Shown here piece after piece: positions 21,951 to 33,691 of a stretch of DNA of 64,000 bases; positions within the stretch are counted from its first letter, which is position 1; each line of letters starts with the position of its first letter. The stretch covers positions 34,167,276 through 34,231,275 of the forward strand of contig CM034539.1 in assembly GCA_020002185.1 (NCBI GenBank). Direction: 5' to 3'. The DNA is from Paraescarpia echinospica (lineage: Eukaryota; Annelida; Polychaeta; Sabellida; Siboglinidae). The notes beneath the pieces were generated by a model. The model had not been told where the DNA came from, did not search any database, and saw only the letters and a program-made list of their open reading frames with translations. A program made the position numbers and the translations under genes.

Positions 21951-22900
21951 GCAGACGCTATCAAAGCACAGGAGAGATTGCGCCGTGGCTTCTCACAGAA
22001 GTACATCATCGATGGCCCGGCCACCAGGAAGCCCGCCGACTTCAAGCTGTTCCTGGCCAATGAAGAAAACAACCGACAGCTCTGTCACCTGCTGCTTCGG
22101 GTCTGGAACAGCAAGGCGGCGGCCTCGCGACTCGAGAAGTGCGGGGCAGCGGTTGCCATCGTGGAGGGGAAGGCACATCAGCTGGACTCATCCAATGGTG
22201 AAGTGACTACGCGCGAGATCGATGAGTTGTCCTCAGACCAGGAGGAGACGGACACCCGGGTCGTTCTCTACCTCCATGCCACCAAGCAAGGGTACAAGTC
22301 GGCTGTAGTGAGAGTTCCTGATAGTGACATATTCTTCATCCTGCTCCACCACTCGCACTCCATCAGCCTCACCATCTATCTCGACACCGGCATGGGCAAG
22401 CACCACCAGATAGTCAACGTGACGGAGCTGTCCAAGTTACTGGAGCACGCTGGTCGGGTTCTACGTATTCTCAGGCGAGGACTGCACCAGCGCCTTCAAG
22501 GGCAAAGGCAATGCGGCGCCCCTGAAAAAGCTCCAGAAGAACCCTAAGTATCACAACGTTTTCAAGAAACTTATTGATGACTCGACGGTGCAGCAGGAAA
22601 TTATGGCAGATTTGGAGGCCTTCACCTGCCTCATGTACGGTCTGGCTCGCGAGACATCAGCGGATGCTGTGCGAGGCAAGGTGCTCATAAAGATGGTGGG
22701 AGAACACGAGAAGCTCACCACCAAGTCCAAGGTTGACATGGCTCTCCTCCCTGGAGCCAGCGTGGTCGTGTGGAGCTATCTCGCCTCCCACACTCATTGA
22801 CATGCTTGAGAAAGCTGCCGAGGAGGAGGAGGGAGAAGAGGAAGATGATCAGCAGTTTGAATATGATGAGCTGCTTCTTGGCGATGATGATGATTAGTGT
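21905..22900 (+). pseudogene. Plus-strand copy of the foldback element's ORF
   Basis: KKFVFSTDCYHADAIKAQER through EEETDTRVVLYLHA-like and VRVPDSDIFFILLHH segments run to about 22470. A frameshift follows, then DCTSAFKGKGNAAPLKKLQK and FTCLMYGLARETS. The TDTR...DSDIF pattern looks nuclease-like (acidic residues), but this is only an impression. The tail is acidic (Glu/Asp-rich, 22815-22895). The ORF is related to those at 18.4-19.5 kb and 36.5-37.3 kb. Confidence 0.65.
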
Positions 22901-25527
22901 GTAGTGTCGAGGGTAAGTTTCGGGTAGATAGTTCTTGAGTAGGCGTAGATACTGATCGTAGTGGGTAGATTTCGTGTAATTTCCTTTCTTCTTGGACGCA
23001 TAATTAGCCCGTTTTCTGCCTAATAGTGGCATAAAATGTTGAGTCAGTGCTTATGTGCAACCACCTATACTTAACTTAGTATTTGACTCGATTTCAGGCA
23101 TGAAAATATGGTATTATGTGCATTTTGAAGCAATAAATATGTGTGAATCGTCAAAATAACCATCTCAATCGATTCCTCACGCCACATTTATACGAAAAAG
23201 TGGGTTCATTTGTCTTTGTACGATGAATGGTTCAAAATGTATGGGTATCCTTGATTTTACCAGTCGCGCGTGACAAAATCCAAGATGGCCGCCAAACGGA
23301 CCCCTTCGGACATTATTTCGAAATGTGAACATCCAAATCTGTTTACTAGACACCTTCAGGGTTGCAAAAAAAGTAAGTTTCATTTAGAAATCCACTGGGT
23401 GCATGGGGGCATACCTTTCGACTGTACTATATGTATGACATAATGAAAATCAAACGTGCTCAATTTAAACATAATAAAAGACTCTGTGAACAAAATGCTG
23501 AAGCCCTTAAAGCCGAACTACTTGCTTCAAAACTAAGTAGTAATGATTTTAAAAACGTCTGGAAAAAAATCAAACAAATGAACATTGCCAAGTTGCCAAA
23601 TCCTAGCAATGTTGGCGGTGCATGTGGTGCTGAAAATGTAAAGAATATGTGGCTTCATCACTACCAGTATCTACTTAATTCTGTACCTGGCTCTCCAACA
23701 CATACTATAGAGATTGACATGTATTGCAGCAATATGCAATTTAAGTACCAAATGATGGTTGATGCTAAAGAAATACAAGAAATAATTCAGGCGATGCCTA
23801 CCGGAAAAGCGCCTGGTTATGACTGTATAAGTAATGAACATTTTAAGTATGCTAATGAAAAACTGCATGTTTATATGTCACTGCTCTTCAGCAGCTTGTT
23901 AATTCATGTGTTTTTACCTGATGCTATGATGGTCACAATAATAGCTCCAATAATTAAAAACAAAGCTGGTGATTTGTCTGATAACAATAACTACAGACCT
24001 ATTGCTCTTGCAACAATTGCTAGTAAGTTATTTGAATCTTTAATATTATCAACAGCTACCATTTTCTTCACAACGAGTGCCAACCAATTTGGATTTAAAA
24101 AGCATTACTCAACTGAGATGCTCATATTTCTATTAAAAGAACTTTTTCGACACTACATAGTGAATGGCTCTTCTATGTATGTCGCTATGCTGGATGCCTC
24201 CATGGCCTTTGACAAAGTGAACCATAGCAAGCTATTCACTAAACTAATTGACCGTGGCTGTCCTGCTTATATTGTGCGCATTCTCTTAACCCTGGTACAG
24301 TACCCAGAAATTCACTGTCAGATGGTGTCAGAGCTTTTCTAGATTTGTTACTGTCTCAAATGGTGTTAAACAAGGTGGAATCCTTTCTCCCCACCTTTTT
24401 AATGTTTACATGGATGACTTAAGTGTAAATCTTAGCAAATTACAAATTGGTTGTCTTTATGTAGGCACCATAATGAACCATTTGATGTATGCAGATGATC
24501 TCTGTATTTTTTCACCTAGTGTTTCTGGGTTGAGAAAACTAACAGATTGTTGTGCCAAGAATGTCGAAATGTTTAACGTAACATATAATGCCAACAAATC
24601 ATATTGTATGGTTATTGACAACAAACCTCAACACATGAACAATAGTCATCCTGTCACTCTCAATAATCGTCCGTTACCTCACACTATTAAATGTAAATAT
24701 CTGGGTCATATAATTAACAATAATCTTACTGACGATGATGACATTGCCAGACAAAAAAGATCCCTATATGCTCAGGTCAACGTCTTAGCACGACAATTTC
24801 GCCTTTGCAGCTCTACCATTAAAACTTATCTATTTCTCTCTTACTGTGGTGCTATGTACACGTCAAGTCTTTGGTGTAAATTATAAAAAAAAAGAGTTTG
24901 AAAGATATTAGTGTTGCCTATAACAACAGTTTTAGAATCTTACACAATTTATCATCACGCTGCAGTGCAAGTTTTATGTTTGCTATAAACGGTGTTAAAT
25001 ATGTTAATGAACGTATGCATTCATCCATATATAGCTTATTATGTCGTCTTGAACGGTCTGAAAACTCACTTTTTGTTAATTATTTGTTATACTGATATAC
25101 ATTTTAGAAGTCCTATGTTTAAATATTGTAAATACCCAATATTATACTTAAAGTTGAACGCATATTTTATATATATATATATATATGTATATCTTATTAA
25201 CCATCTATTTTTATTTCATGTGCATCTATATCTTTGTATTTTAGTTATTTATTACTTTTTTCTTTTCTTTTTTATTTACTTCTATTGTATGTACATATGG
25301 ACTTTTGTCTGAAATAAAACATTATTATTATTATTTGTAGCCAATGCAATTGTTTTTATAATAATAATTTTTTGTAACTGGCTGACACGTTGCAACATCA
25401 GTTCCAATACCATTAGTTGCGCCCATTCTAACAGTTTCTGAAACTAATAAGCCCTCTAAGCATGTCCAGGCAGCGGACATAGCAAAACATTTCGTAGTTG
25501 TAACAAACACTGTTTTCTTCTGTCCAG

Positions 25528-25746
25528 CTGGAACTTGTGACAAATTGTCTGGTGAAACTATGTCAAGATACAAGAACCCGCCAACAGTGACCTACCCCGC
25601 TGGAGATAGTCCACTCACGTACGGCACTGAGGTAGAACTGAATTGTTCTGTGGCTGGAGGAGAGGACAGTGTGAGGAAAAGAACTTGTTTGTACGACGTA
25701 GCAGTCGGCAAATACCAACTTATAGGAGACTCACTTGAATGTGGAC
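25528..25746 (+). CDS. Exon: Sushi/CCP 6
   Basis: Acceptor TTCTGTCCAG, donor C|GTAAGT, phase 1-1, about 200 bp after the LINE tail. AGTCDKLSGETMSRYKNPP, EVELNCSVAGGED, KRTCLYDVAVGKY and SLECG give the four Cys of a CCP. The usual Trp before Cys4 is missing (YQLIGDSLEC), so it is a divergent member. Confidence 0.85.
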
Positions 25747-26149
25747 GTAAGTATATCTAACCACATATCCGTTACTGACTTATATAAAAGAGGGTATGAA
25801 GGAAAGATGGTCCACTCTGCAAACATTGGGTCGACAAATGAAAGCAATCGATTAGTGGCATCATCGGGAGGCTAGATAGGAAAACTAGTTAGAGGGGACT
25901 CTACGAAGATACTGTCACGCGCCAGCTTCACAATCACAACGAAAACATACATAATGTATGTGCGTCCATATGTATGTACACATGCGCGAAAACATACGTT
26001 CTTTTGATAGTAAGTATATATTAATTTAATGGTTATGAATGAGAAAATGTGTTATTTCTCAATAATTGTATATTTGTGTACACCATCAAACAAACGTCAA
26101 AACGAGTAGTTCTATATTAATTAAAACAGCCGAAATATACTGTGCGTTT

Positions 26150-26420
26150 GGTGCTTGCCGTATGTTGTAGCCCTCGGTCTCCGCTGTATGTTACAATCTT
26201 GGGTGCATATACCCGCCGTGTATCATTGTCTTGTATGGGCGCAGGTGCCCGCCGTGTGTTAATGACCTGCGCCGTATGTTACTGCCCTGGACGCTGTCTG
26301 TCTGTCTGTCGCTTGTCTCAGTGCTGAGCGCAGGTTCCCGCCGTATATTACCGTCCTGCATGAACGCAGGTACCCGCCGTACGCAAATATTCTGGGCGAT
26401 GTATGTTATTGTCCAGTGCC
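26150..26420 (+). repeat. Degenerate tandem repeat with a CGCAGGTNCCCGCCGT core
   Basis: The core recurs at least six times in full or part (for example near 26241, 26329 and 26365), with CCGTATGTTA/CCGTGTGTTA and CCTG spacers of about 30-35 bp. It lies within the intron between CCP 6 and CCP 7. Confidence 0.7.
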
Positions 26421-26606
26421 TTTCTCTGTCTACCCTCTGCAGATATAGTTCCATCATTGTAGTGGCCGGCATTGTTTATACTGTTGCATGCAACCAGGTT
26501 CTGGTATTCTACTAAGTGTATTTTTGCTTTCTTTGCAAAATACCTACACACACACTCACATATTAATTATTACACGACCTCTAAGCGTTTCACATTATGC
26601 GAACAG

Positions 26607-26804
26607 AGATTGACTGCGGATCTCTTGCTGGAGAGTTGGCTGGACTCAAGACAGGCATCCTTCCTTCCACTACCACATATGGGGCAAGCTTCGCCTTCGC
26701 GTGTGAACCAGGCTTTGCCATAATTGGTAATAACAGTCGTTTGGACAAAGTTGTCCAGTGTATGAAGTCTGGAAGGTGGGATCTTGGTGGACTAAGGTGT
26801 GTAG
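26607..26804 (+). CDS. Exon: Sushi/CCP 7
   Basis: Acceptor ATGCGAACAG, donor G|GTAGGT, phase 1-1. IDCGSLAGELAGLKTG, FAFACEPGFAIIGNNS, VVQCMKSGRWDLGGLRCVG contain four Cys, PGF and the Trp. A clean canonical module. The acceptor lacks a strong pyrimidine tract. Confidence 0.9.
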
Positions 26805-27275
26805 GTAGGTGACATCAAACAAATACGACTCTTCAGTCATTCACTTTGTATTTATGATGTAACATCGCTTGTATATATGTTTCATCCAAAGCAAAAACCT
26901 ACCTAACATTCTTTCAGATTTGCCAATGACTACTTCCTAAGTAAAAAATGTGTACGTTGTTTTATATGCATAACGACCCAAAGCAAAATATAACTAATAA
27001 CACCAATAATAACAGAATAACAAAATGTGTAGTTGTATCCAATATGTTGCCACGTTATAATACAATAATGAATCACATTAACAAACGATACAGTGTAAGA
27101 TAATCAAATAATGCAACACAATTATAAGTATAGCTCAAAGTCTGGGACACAAAAATGTTAACACAAACTGGTGTCACTGACATGGGTACCACTCCTATTT
27201 TATTTGCTATGCTTATTTAATGGTTATTAATGGTTGAAATGTATAATAATAGTTGTACATCACTATTACCAACAC

Positions 27276-28111
27276 AGATAAGCGAGCGAAGAATTAACAA
27301 CTCGAAACACATCCAAAACATGAAATTCTACGGTCGCTAGAACCCTCATGGCTCGTCCTATGGCGACCATCTTTGAATCATTTGAAATGATTAATTTCTG
27401 TTATTCTAGCGTCATCTACACTTCTTGGTAAACATTTATAGAACGCGTATAAACGGACCTACACTCATGTTGGTGTTCTGTACGGTTCCGAACGATGTTG
27501 GCGGCGGTTACTCAGTTCACTGATCTTCCGATTGCGGCACTGTTTTCCTTATTTGCATAGGTTCAGACTTGCGCACTTCACCATTTCTTGATTTCACGTT
27601 ATAAGCTCTACCCACATTTAAACGGCGGCGAAACTGACATGCTTTGATGACAGCGAAACCCATATATATATACGGCGGCGTGACGTCACAATAACGTGCC
27701 CCAACCAACGGAGACTAACGGTAAACATTAGTTACGTTGGTTGGATGATATACGTGATTGTGACGTCACGCCTACATCAAGTACGTCAGTTTGGCCGCCG
27801 TTTGAAAGTGGGTGGAGCTTATAGCATGAAATTAGATAGTGGTGCCTCAATCTGTACATTAGTGAACTCTGTCCACCAACCAACATCGTTCGTAGTGTCT
27901 AAGACAACGGAACCGGCACGGTTGTAGGTCCGTTTATATATTATTTTAGGAATTATTATTAGGAAAAAAAAAATGTTTGAATAGCAGAAAGCGTAACTAT
28001 CAAATTACATAAAGAGTGATGGGATCGGACGAACCGTAATAGTACTAGCAGTCGTTCAAAAACGCGTTTTTGGGACGTGCTTCGAGTTGTTCATTTTTAG
28101 CTCGCTTATCT
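27276..28111. mobile_element. 836-bp MITE with arms inverted over most of its length
   Basis: The ends AGATAAGCGAGC and GCTCGCTTATCT are perfect complements. Further pairs include AACAACTCGAA with TTCGAGTTGTT, AACGGACCTAC with GTAGGTCCGTT, and TGACGTCAC on both sides of the centre (about 27715). A 16-bp palindrome CAAAAACGCGTTTTTG sits in the right arm. There is no coding capacity, so mobilisation by another element's transposase is inferred. Confidence 0.85.
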
Positions 28112-28329
28112 ATTTTTGCCATTACGCCATAATAAAATATATCACGAATGTGGCGTGTCGTCGCGGACACCTGGTCGCATGCAGCTCGATGACACAGTTT
28201 CACATTGGTCGTGAAAAAAGTTTATATAAAAAACGCGAAATTTAAATATATGCATGGCACTCGTGGTTTAGGAAATTAACAACACCATGTTTTCCGGAAC
28301 AGCCTAAATGCCTATACCGTATTCTACAT

Positions 28330-28340
28330 ATATAATTCAA

Positions 28341-28372
<32 letters not shown>

Positions 28373-28382
28373 ACGCACACGC

Positions 28383-28420
<38 letters not shown>

Positions 28421-28435
28421 CCACACTCACACACA

Positions 28436-28503
<68 letters not shown>

Positions 28504-28548
28504 AACACACACTGTCAATATATATATATATATATATATAAGCAATAG

Positions 28549-28582
<34 letters not shown>

Positions 28583-28592
28583 CAATAGTTAA
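28330..28592. repeat. (CA)n microsatellite followed by duplicated (TA)n block
   Basis: CA/CG-CA tract to about 28507, then two copies of TATATATATAAGCAATAGTTAAT just before the CCP 8 acceptor. Confidence 0.95.
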
Positions 28593-28610
28593 TAATTGAT
28601 TATGTTACAG

Positions 28611-28796
28611 GACCAGTTTGTTCCGATCCTGGGCATCCTGCGGATGGAAGACAAATAGCCACGTCTTACGAGGTTGGCAAAACTGTCACATTTGAGTGTG
28701 ATCGTCCCGGCTTTGTACCAGAACCGCCAGCTGTAATTTGTAGTTATGTTGGTGAAACTGCCCAATGGAATGACACGACACGAACACGCTGTATTG
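28611..28796 (+). CDS. Exon: Sushi/CCP 8
   Basis: Acceptor TTATGTTACAG, donor G|GTAAGT, phase 1-1. [45 protein letters not shown] and TRCIG have all four Cys and the Trp. It is the last regular CCP before the HYR pair, an order shared with polydom-type proteins. Confidence 0.92.
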
Positions 28797-28873
28797 GTAA
28801 GTGTGATCTTACGTTGAGCTTGATTAGACATCCGCGTTACACGAGTAGCTACAATTGAATCACCATAGAAACA

Positions 28874-29086
28874 TTACAGTTGATGTTGAATTGGGCTTGC
28901 AGCTTTCCTATACAGCATCCATCTAATTAGTGCAGTTAGCAAGCACTGCTTGATATTGTGTGGGATTATAGATTTACAAATTGCTCTCAGTTGGTCAACT
29001 GCTTTGAATGCCTTCCTGATCTTGACATATGTGGTTGTAGAGGTGACTATGAAGCAGACGTATTTAAAATATTCGACGTTCTTCAA
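28874..29086 (-). mobile_element. LINE ORF2 fragment, minus strand
   Basis: The frame reads YFKYVCFIVTSTTTYVKIRK and AVDQLRAICKS, a diverged copy of the fragment at 16.5 kb in the opposite orientation. No RT core is present. Confidence 0.6.
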
Positions 29087-29089
29087 AAT

Positions 29090-29125
<36 letters not shown>
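29090..29125. repeat. (TA)n microsatellite
   Basis: TA run of about 13 units. Confidence 0.9.
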
Positions 29126-29445
29126 ACAGATGATCTCTATATGTCGTGTCTATGTAGGTATGTATGTTTGTAGGTTATATATGTATATAATTATATACAT
29201 AATTTAGCTTACACAGATAAGAAACAAATTTAGAGAAGGTCGAATATTTTAAATACGGTGGTATACCATGTATGTATATGTGTTAATAATGTATGTATGT
29301 CTCTGTATCTCTGTATCAGTCAGTTTGTCTGTATTTCTGAATGTTTGTTGTCTATCTGTAGTGTGTATGTCTGTATATCACACTGTTTCTTTCACTCTCT
29401 GCCTCTCCCTTTCTGTCTTACTCTCTCTCCCTCCCGATCTCTCTT

Positions 29446-29449
<4 letters not shown>

Positions 29450-29540
<91 letters not shown>
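29450..29540. repeat. (CA)n microsatellite
   Basis: About 40 CA units preceded by a CT-rich run. Confidence 0.95.
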
Positions 29541-29813
29541 GAAAAATTTATGGATTTTAAGTCAGCAGCGCGTCTATCCATCACGTGGGAATAAACGCCT
29601 TAACATTTACTATAAATAGTATTACTGATAGCAGTGTGTGTATATATATATATATATATATCCGTAAAGCAGACTGTAAGTCGCCTCGCTGTTTCCATTT
29701 GGTTGCCCGGTGTAACTGTATTGTAGGACGCATTAAATATGAAAGTCATCAGCATTATTGTGGCTGTGTATACAATGTCTTCTGAATATGGATTGGATTG
29801 GTATATAGAGTAA

Positions 29814-29857
<44 letters not shown>

Positions 29858-29955
29858 TGCTAACAGTAATACTATTTATAGTAAACGTTAAGGCGTTTAT
29901 TCCCACGTGATGGATAGACGCGCTGCTGACTTAAAATCCATAAATTTTCATTATT
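29541..29955. mobile_element. Foldback structure enclosing an RT fragment
   Basis: The left arm (about 29541-29640), TTTATGGATTTTAAGTCAGC...CACGTGGGAATAAACGCC, is repeated in inverse at about 29857-29950. The enclosed 160 bp (29661-29820), flanked by TA runs, is a minus-strand LINE fragment almost identical to bases 30508-30662. Confidence 0.8.
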
Positions 29956-30439
29956 CCCTTAAGCAGTGTAGTACAATAAAAATGCATACAAATGTAAATA
30001 AATAAAATCTCAAAAGCTGTTAAAACAAATAATAATAATGGAATGTCTTCTTTGTAGCCAACATCCTCGGAAAATCCGAGCTCAATGGCGCAACAAATCC
30101 AAAGGATTAAGCATTCTTATTGTAATGCACATAGCACTAATTATTGCAATAATGCCAATCACGATAACACATAAATAATATAAATTATTTGAAGATGTGC
30201 ATCTAATTAAAATGACTATTTTGGAATAAATCGTTTAAACGATTTCTTAAACATGTCAGTGTTCTGGATGAGCGACTGCCTGCTTTGGTGTGTTCCACAG
30301 TTGGGGAGGTATTGTGCCGAATCTAGAGTCGCAGCTGCACTTCTTGGTGTTAGCTACTCATTTGAAAGGTAGTGGCGTATTTATGAAGTTGTGTCATCCC
30401 GTATGGTTCCATATACTGAAGATTATGTTCTGACGTACA

Positions 30440-30835
30440 GGTGATCATCTAAGTTTTTTTAAATAATTTAGATTCGGCATGCACATTACCATACACCGTC
30501 TTATATTCGTAAAGCAGGCTGTAAGTCGCCTCGCTGTTTCCACTTGGTTGCCCGGTGTAACTGTATTGTAGGACGCATTAAATATGAAAGTCATCAGCAT
30601 TAGTGTGGCTGTATATACAATGTCTTCTGAATATGGATTGGATTGGTATATAGAGTAAAGATAATTGCCCAAAGGACCGAGCCCTGTGGTACACCACATT
30701 GCAGAGGATTAGACTCGGGTGTCACTGAGTCAACTTGGACACGATGGGGCGATGTTCCAAGTACGTTCTGAACCATGCAATTTCCATTTCGCACAAAATG
30801 TGTCGAACACTGCTGATAAATCAAGCATAACAAAC
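30440..30835 (-). mobile_element. LINE reverse-transcriptase fragment, minus strand
   Basis: Reading leftward: LCLIYQQCSTHFVRNGN, VTPESNPLQCGVPQGSVL, IIFTLYTNPI, and in a second frame an MLMTFIFN-type line where the YADD box belongs. GVPQGSVLGP-like and the following strand are RT domain 4-5 hallmarks. At least two frameshifts are present. The distal half was also copied into the foldback at 29.6 kb. Confidence 0.75.
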
Positions 30836-30950
30836 AACATTACATGTTTGTTCTTCACAACCACCAAAGCTCCCGAAATGATTATGACACATTTCTCGAA
30901 AATATCGGGTTATCAAATGACGCTAACACGACACTGCTTTTTGTTTTCAG

Positions 30951-31184
30951 ATAGGGATAAACCATATTTCACAACGTGTCCAACAACGCCGGTGTACATT
31001 GCGCGCTTCTTGACAGTCAGTATGTCACCGCCCACTGTCACAGACAACACTGGGGGCATTTTCAGTCGCACCGTCAGCTACAACTTGAACCGTCCATTGA
31101 CAGAAGATGTGACTATCACGTGGACAGCCGCTGACCACGCAGGCAACGAGGCCATCCCCTGTGTTGTCGAAGTACGCATGAAAG
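30951..31184 (+). CDS. Exon: HYR (hyalin repeat) domain 1
   Basis: Acceptor TTGTTTTCAG, donor G|GTGTGT, phase 1-1. DRDKPYFTTCPTTPVYI opens the module. VTDNTGGIFSRTVSY and VTITWTAADHAGNEAIPCVV give the Ig-like HYR core: TCP, PxVTDN, WTAxDxAGN, C.V.V. HYR domains act in adhesion. The WTAADHAGN motif is intact. Confidence 0.93.
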
Positions 31185-31251
31185 GTGTGTACTTAAATAT
31201 TATTAAATGACTGAACACTATAGTACACACAATGTAGCATGTCTACACACA

Positions 31252-31402
<151 letters not shown>

Positions 31403-32289
31403 CGCTTCGGGCATGTTCGCCGGAATTACGATTTCTAAAGCTGGTAATCTAAACTGATACGCTAATAAACCCGATCTACCAATTTGCGATGTATTCGAAA
31501 ACACGAAGGTATTTATTTTAAGTTATTTATTTAGAGTTATTTACGTTTTTAGTGGACACATTGTGTGGTGAGATATACCGCAGATGGCGCCGCTGTTACG
31601 AATTTAAGATCAAAATGCAATAACGACGATAACAGTTGTCCTTGGTTTGTCGCTGCGCGGGTAGGCAGGTGTTATTATACATAATATGCTTGGCCCGCTG
31701 ATTCGACACCAGGCCAAAGGCGTTTGGAAGCCTGCGATGCAGATTTTTAGGCTCACGATTGGTAATGTCAATGGGATTGTGACACAATTAACTCTCCTGC
31801 GTAAGTACCTGTATGCGTTCCGACTCTCTTCGGTCGATATGGCAGAGGTGCGAATTTCTGATATTTAAATGTTTTCGTAGAGATTATATTTGTCCCCGTG
31901 CATCAACCGGAATTATTATGGCCTGATGGAAATATGTATGTGTGTCTTAATTTAGGTATCCAGGGTTAGCCATTTCACCTTGAAATAAAATTAACTATTC
32001 GACAATTTGTTATACGTACAATTCTATCTCAGTCGAGTTGTGTAAAGGCTAACATTGTTTTGAAACACAACAAGCTTTCTCTCCGCAGAACCAATAAAAA
32101 CCTATCTTCTTTCATATTGCCCCCTTAGCTTATTTGCACATACATATATCAGGTGATTACTCTCCCATTGTACGAGATCACGATAATGCATAATCGATTG
32201 TTTTTTTTTAGCCACAGAGCTTGGACTTTTGTAGGATATTGGGGCCAAATAATTATTATTATCCCGAAGCGCGATTGTGCAGTGCATAG

Positions 32290-32595
32290 ACTATGTCATA
32301 CTCTCAATCAAGAGAACCCTGTGCTTCCGTTTTGAAACTTGGGTAACTTCGTTCACTCTACGTTGCTCCAGTGCACTCAGCCATAATAATGAATACCTGG
32401 CTACATACATTGGAGGGTATTTGTACGATTAGTATTCGCGCATTAATTGCGGCGTGGCTGGATGCTTCCCAGAGAAGTCCATATAGTGTTCGATCGACCG
32501 GTTATGTTAGGTTATAAAGGTAATAGAGCTTTGAGCAGCTCTATATAATGGATACTGCGCTATATACAAAAACATACCTTCACTTTACTCTTTTA
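32290..32595 (+). mobile_element. SINE, 5'-truncated copy
   Basis: TTGGGTAACTTCGTTCACTCTACG, GAATACCTGGCTA, ATGCTTCCCAGAGAAGTC, GAGCTTTGAGCAG and TGGATACTGCGCTATATA align with the SINE at 6.0-6.4 kb. The tRNA-like head is not evident. Confidence 0.75.
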
Positions 32596-32893
32596 TTATT
32601 GTTATTAGTAATATTGTGAACAGATGCAGTCGACTGATTACGTTATTAGGATGTATTTAACTGGCACGGCTAAGATTGATATACAACGATGGTTTCCACG
32701 GTCACGGTGCTGACTTGAAAGTAGTGTAGGACTGTTTTAGCATGACTTGTTTATCTTGTCAAACGGTTTATCAATACGTGATGATTTTCTTAAATTGTTT
32801 CACGTGGCTTATTGATCATAATAAACTGTTTTATAAGGTTTAAATTTGATTACAGTTGATCACTTTTGTTTTTACACTGCGCCTGATTCGCAG

Positions 32894-33148
32894 ATGAGCG
32901 TCCGCCAGTCATTGTTTGTCCTAAATCTGAAGTGAAGTACATCGATGCTGAAGACTCACGTTCCGTAGAGACTGTTCCGTTAGACAGTGCTACAGCAGCA
33001 GGGGATAAACGTATCGTGACTAACATCGTTACTCCAAACTCAAACACTTTCTCAAAGGACAACCTGTATAAAGTGATCCACATGACACAAGAGGCCACAG
33101 ATGATCAGGGCTTCATGGCCGTATGTTCTTTCCAATATTTCATCAAAC
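32894..33148 (+). CDS. Exon: HYR domain 2
   Basis: Acceptor CTGATTCGCAG, donor C|GTGAGT, phase 1-1. DERPPVIVCPKSEVKYID and EATDDQGFMAVCSFQYFI match the start and end of a HYR module. The middle replaces W.A with MTQEATDD, so it is more divergent than HYR 1. The HYR pair leads into a CCP-like exon, as in polydom proteins. Confidence 0.88.
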
Positions 33149-33691
33149 GTGAGTACTAATATTTATATGCAGTTTAACGAATATCTTCTGAAAGTCACTG
33201 TACTTTGGTAACGTTTGTCAAACTATTCTTGCATGCTATTTTGTTTGAAATGCGGTACAATATGATGTCGTTCCAAGGCAACAACTCACTTTACGAAAGT
33301 AGGCTATCTTAAGTAAACATAATGCTGACCTTGATATGTACATTGTGGAATGATAGGTTATTGTAATATGTGACAATCACCATGCCACTGCTATTGGCAA
33401 CGCTAAGTTGTCGTATGTATTACCTTTGGCACAAATAAAACAAATAAATGAATACATAACATGTTCATATAATTGAGAAGAATTTAAGAACAACTGCTAA
33501 GAAAATCATTTCAAATGTTACTAAATAGTAATAAATAAATCAAACATCCACCATCTCCTACGCACTTAGATCGCCAGCTGCCACCCCAACTCTCGCTCCA
33601 TGGTCGAGTGCACAAGAGCGTCGACGTCGAAGGAGCAAGGTAGCTTGCAACATTTAGACATATTTTCAATCAGAGTGAATAACTATTTCAG
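33149..33691. other. Intron, no recognised feature
   Basis: Ordinary AT-rich intron ending at ACTATTTCAG. Confidence 0.4.

Larger units (their letters stand above)
20737..23427. mobile_element. 2.7-kb palindromic (foldback) element nested in the LINE
   Basis: The left end CAGTCGGAAGGTATGCCCCC mirrors GGGGGCATACCTTTCGACTG at the right. The inverted arms cover the termini (CCAAGATGGCCGCCAAACGG and complement) and also the 3' end of an internal ORF. They reach to about 21600 on the left and start at about 21905 on the right. The right arm holds an extra ~680 bp (22110-22790) absent from the left. The loop is about 300 bp. Insertion interrupts the surrounding LINE ORF. Confidence 0.85.
20515..25325 (+). 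mobile_element. LINE (non-LTR retrotransposon), split by a nested element
   Basis: The ORF2 part upstream (20515-20736) reads SHRIMLCKFYEDIVNSL and VLGWDDMVRDSHQVAR, typical of the linker between endonuclease and RT. It resumes at about 23428 with YDIMKIKRAQFKHNKRL. The RT core follows (AMPTGKAPGYD, NNYRPIAL, LDASMAFDKVNH, GVKQGGILSPHLFN, MYADDL), with one frameshift near 24335 and another at the A-run near 24887. The 3' end has AATAAA and an ATT repeat (25312-25335). A CR1/Jockey-group member is likely; the 5' end is unresolved. Confidence 0.85.

Noticed and set aside
21813..22547. Intact host gene in the 9.4-kb intron
   Set aside because: The frame lies in an inverted-repeat element, is repeated on the opposite strand and is frameshifted; treated as transposon ORF.
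28330..28510. CRISPR-like or coding repeat
   Set aside because: Simple CA repeats without spacers, in a eukaryotic intron.
31686..31868. Open frame between HYR 1 and HYR 2
   Set aside because: HYR 1 and HYR 2 join in phase without it; no domain character.
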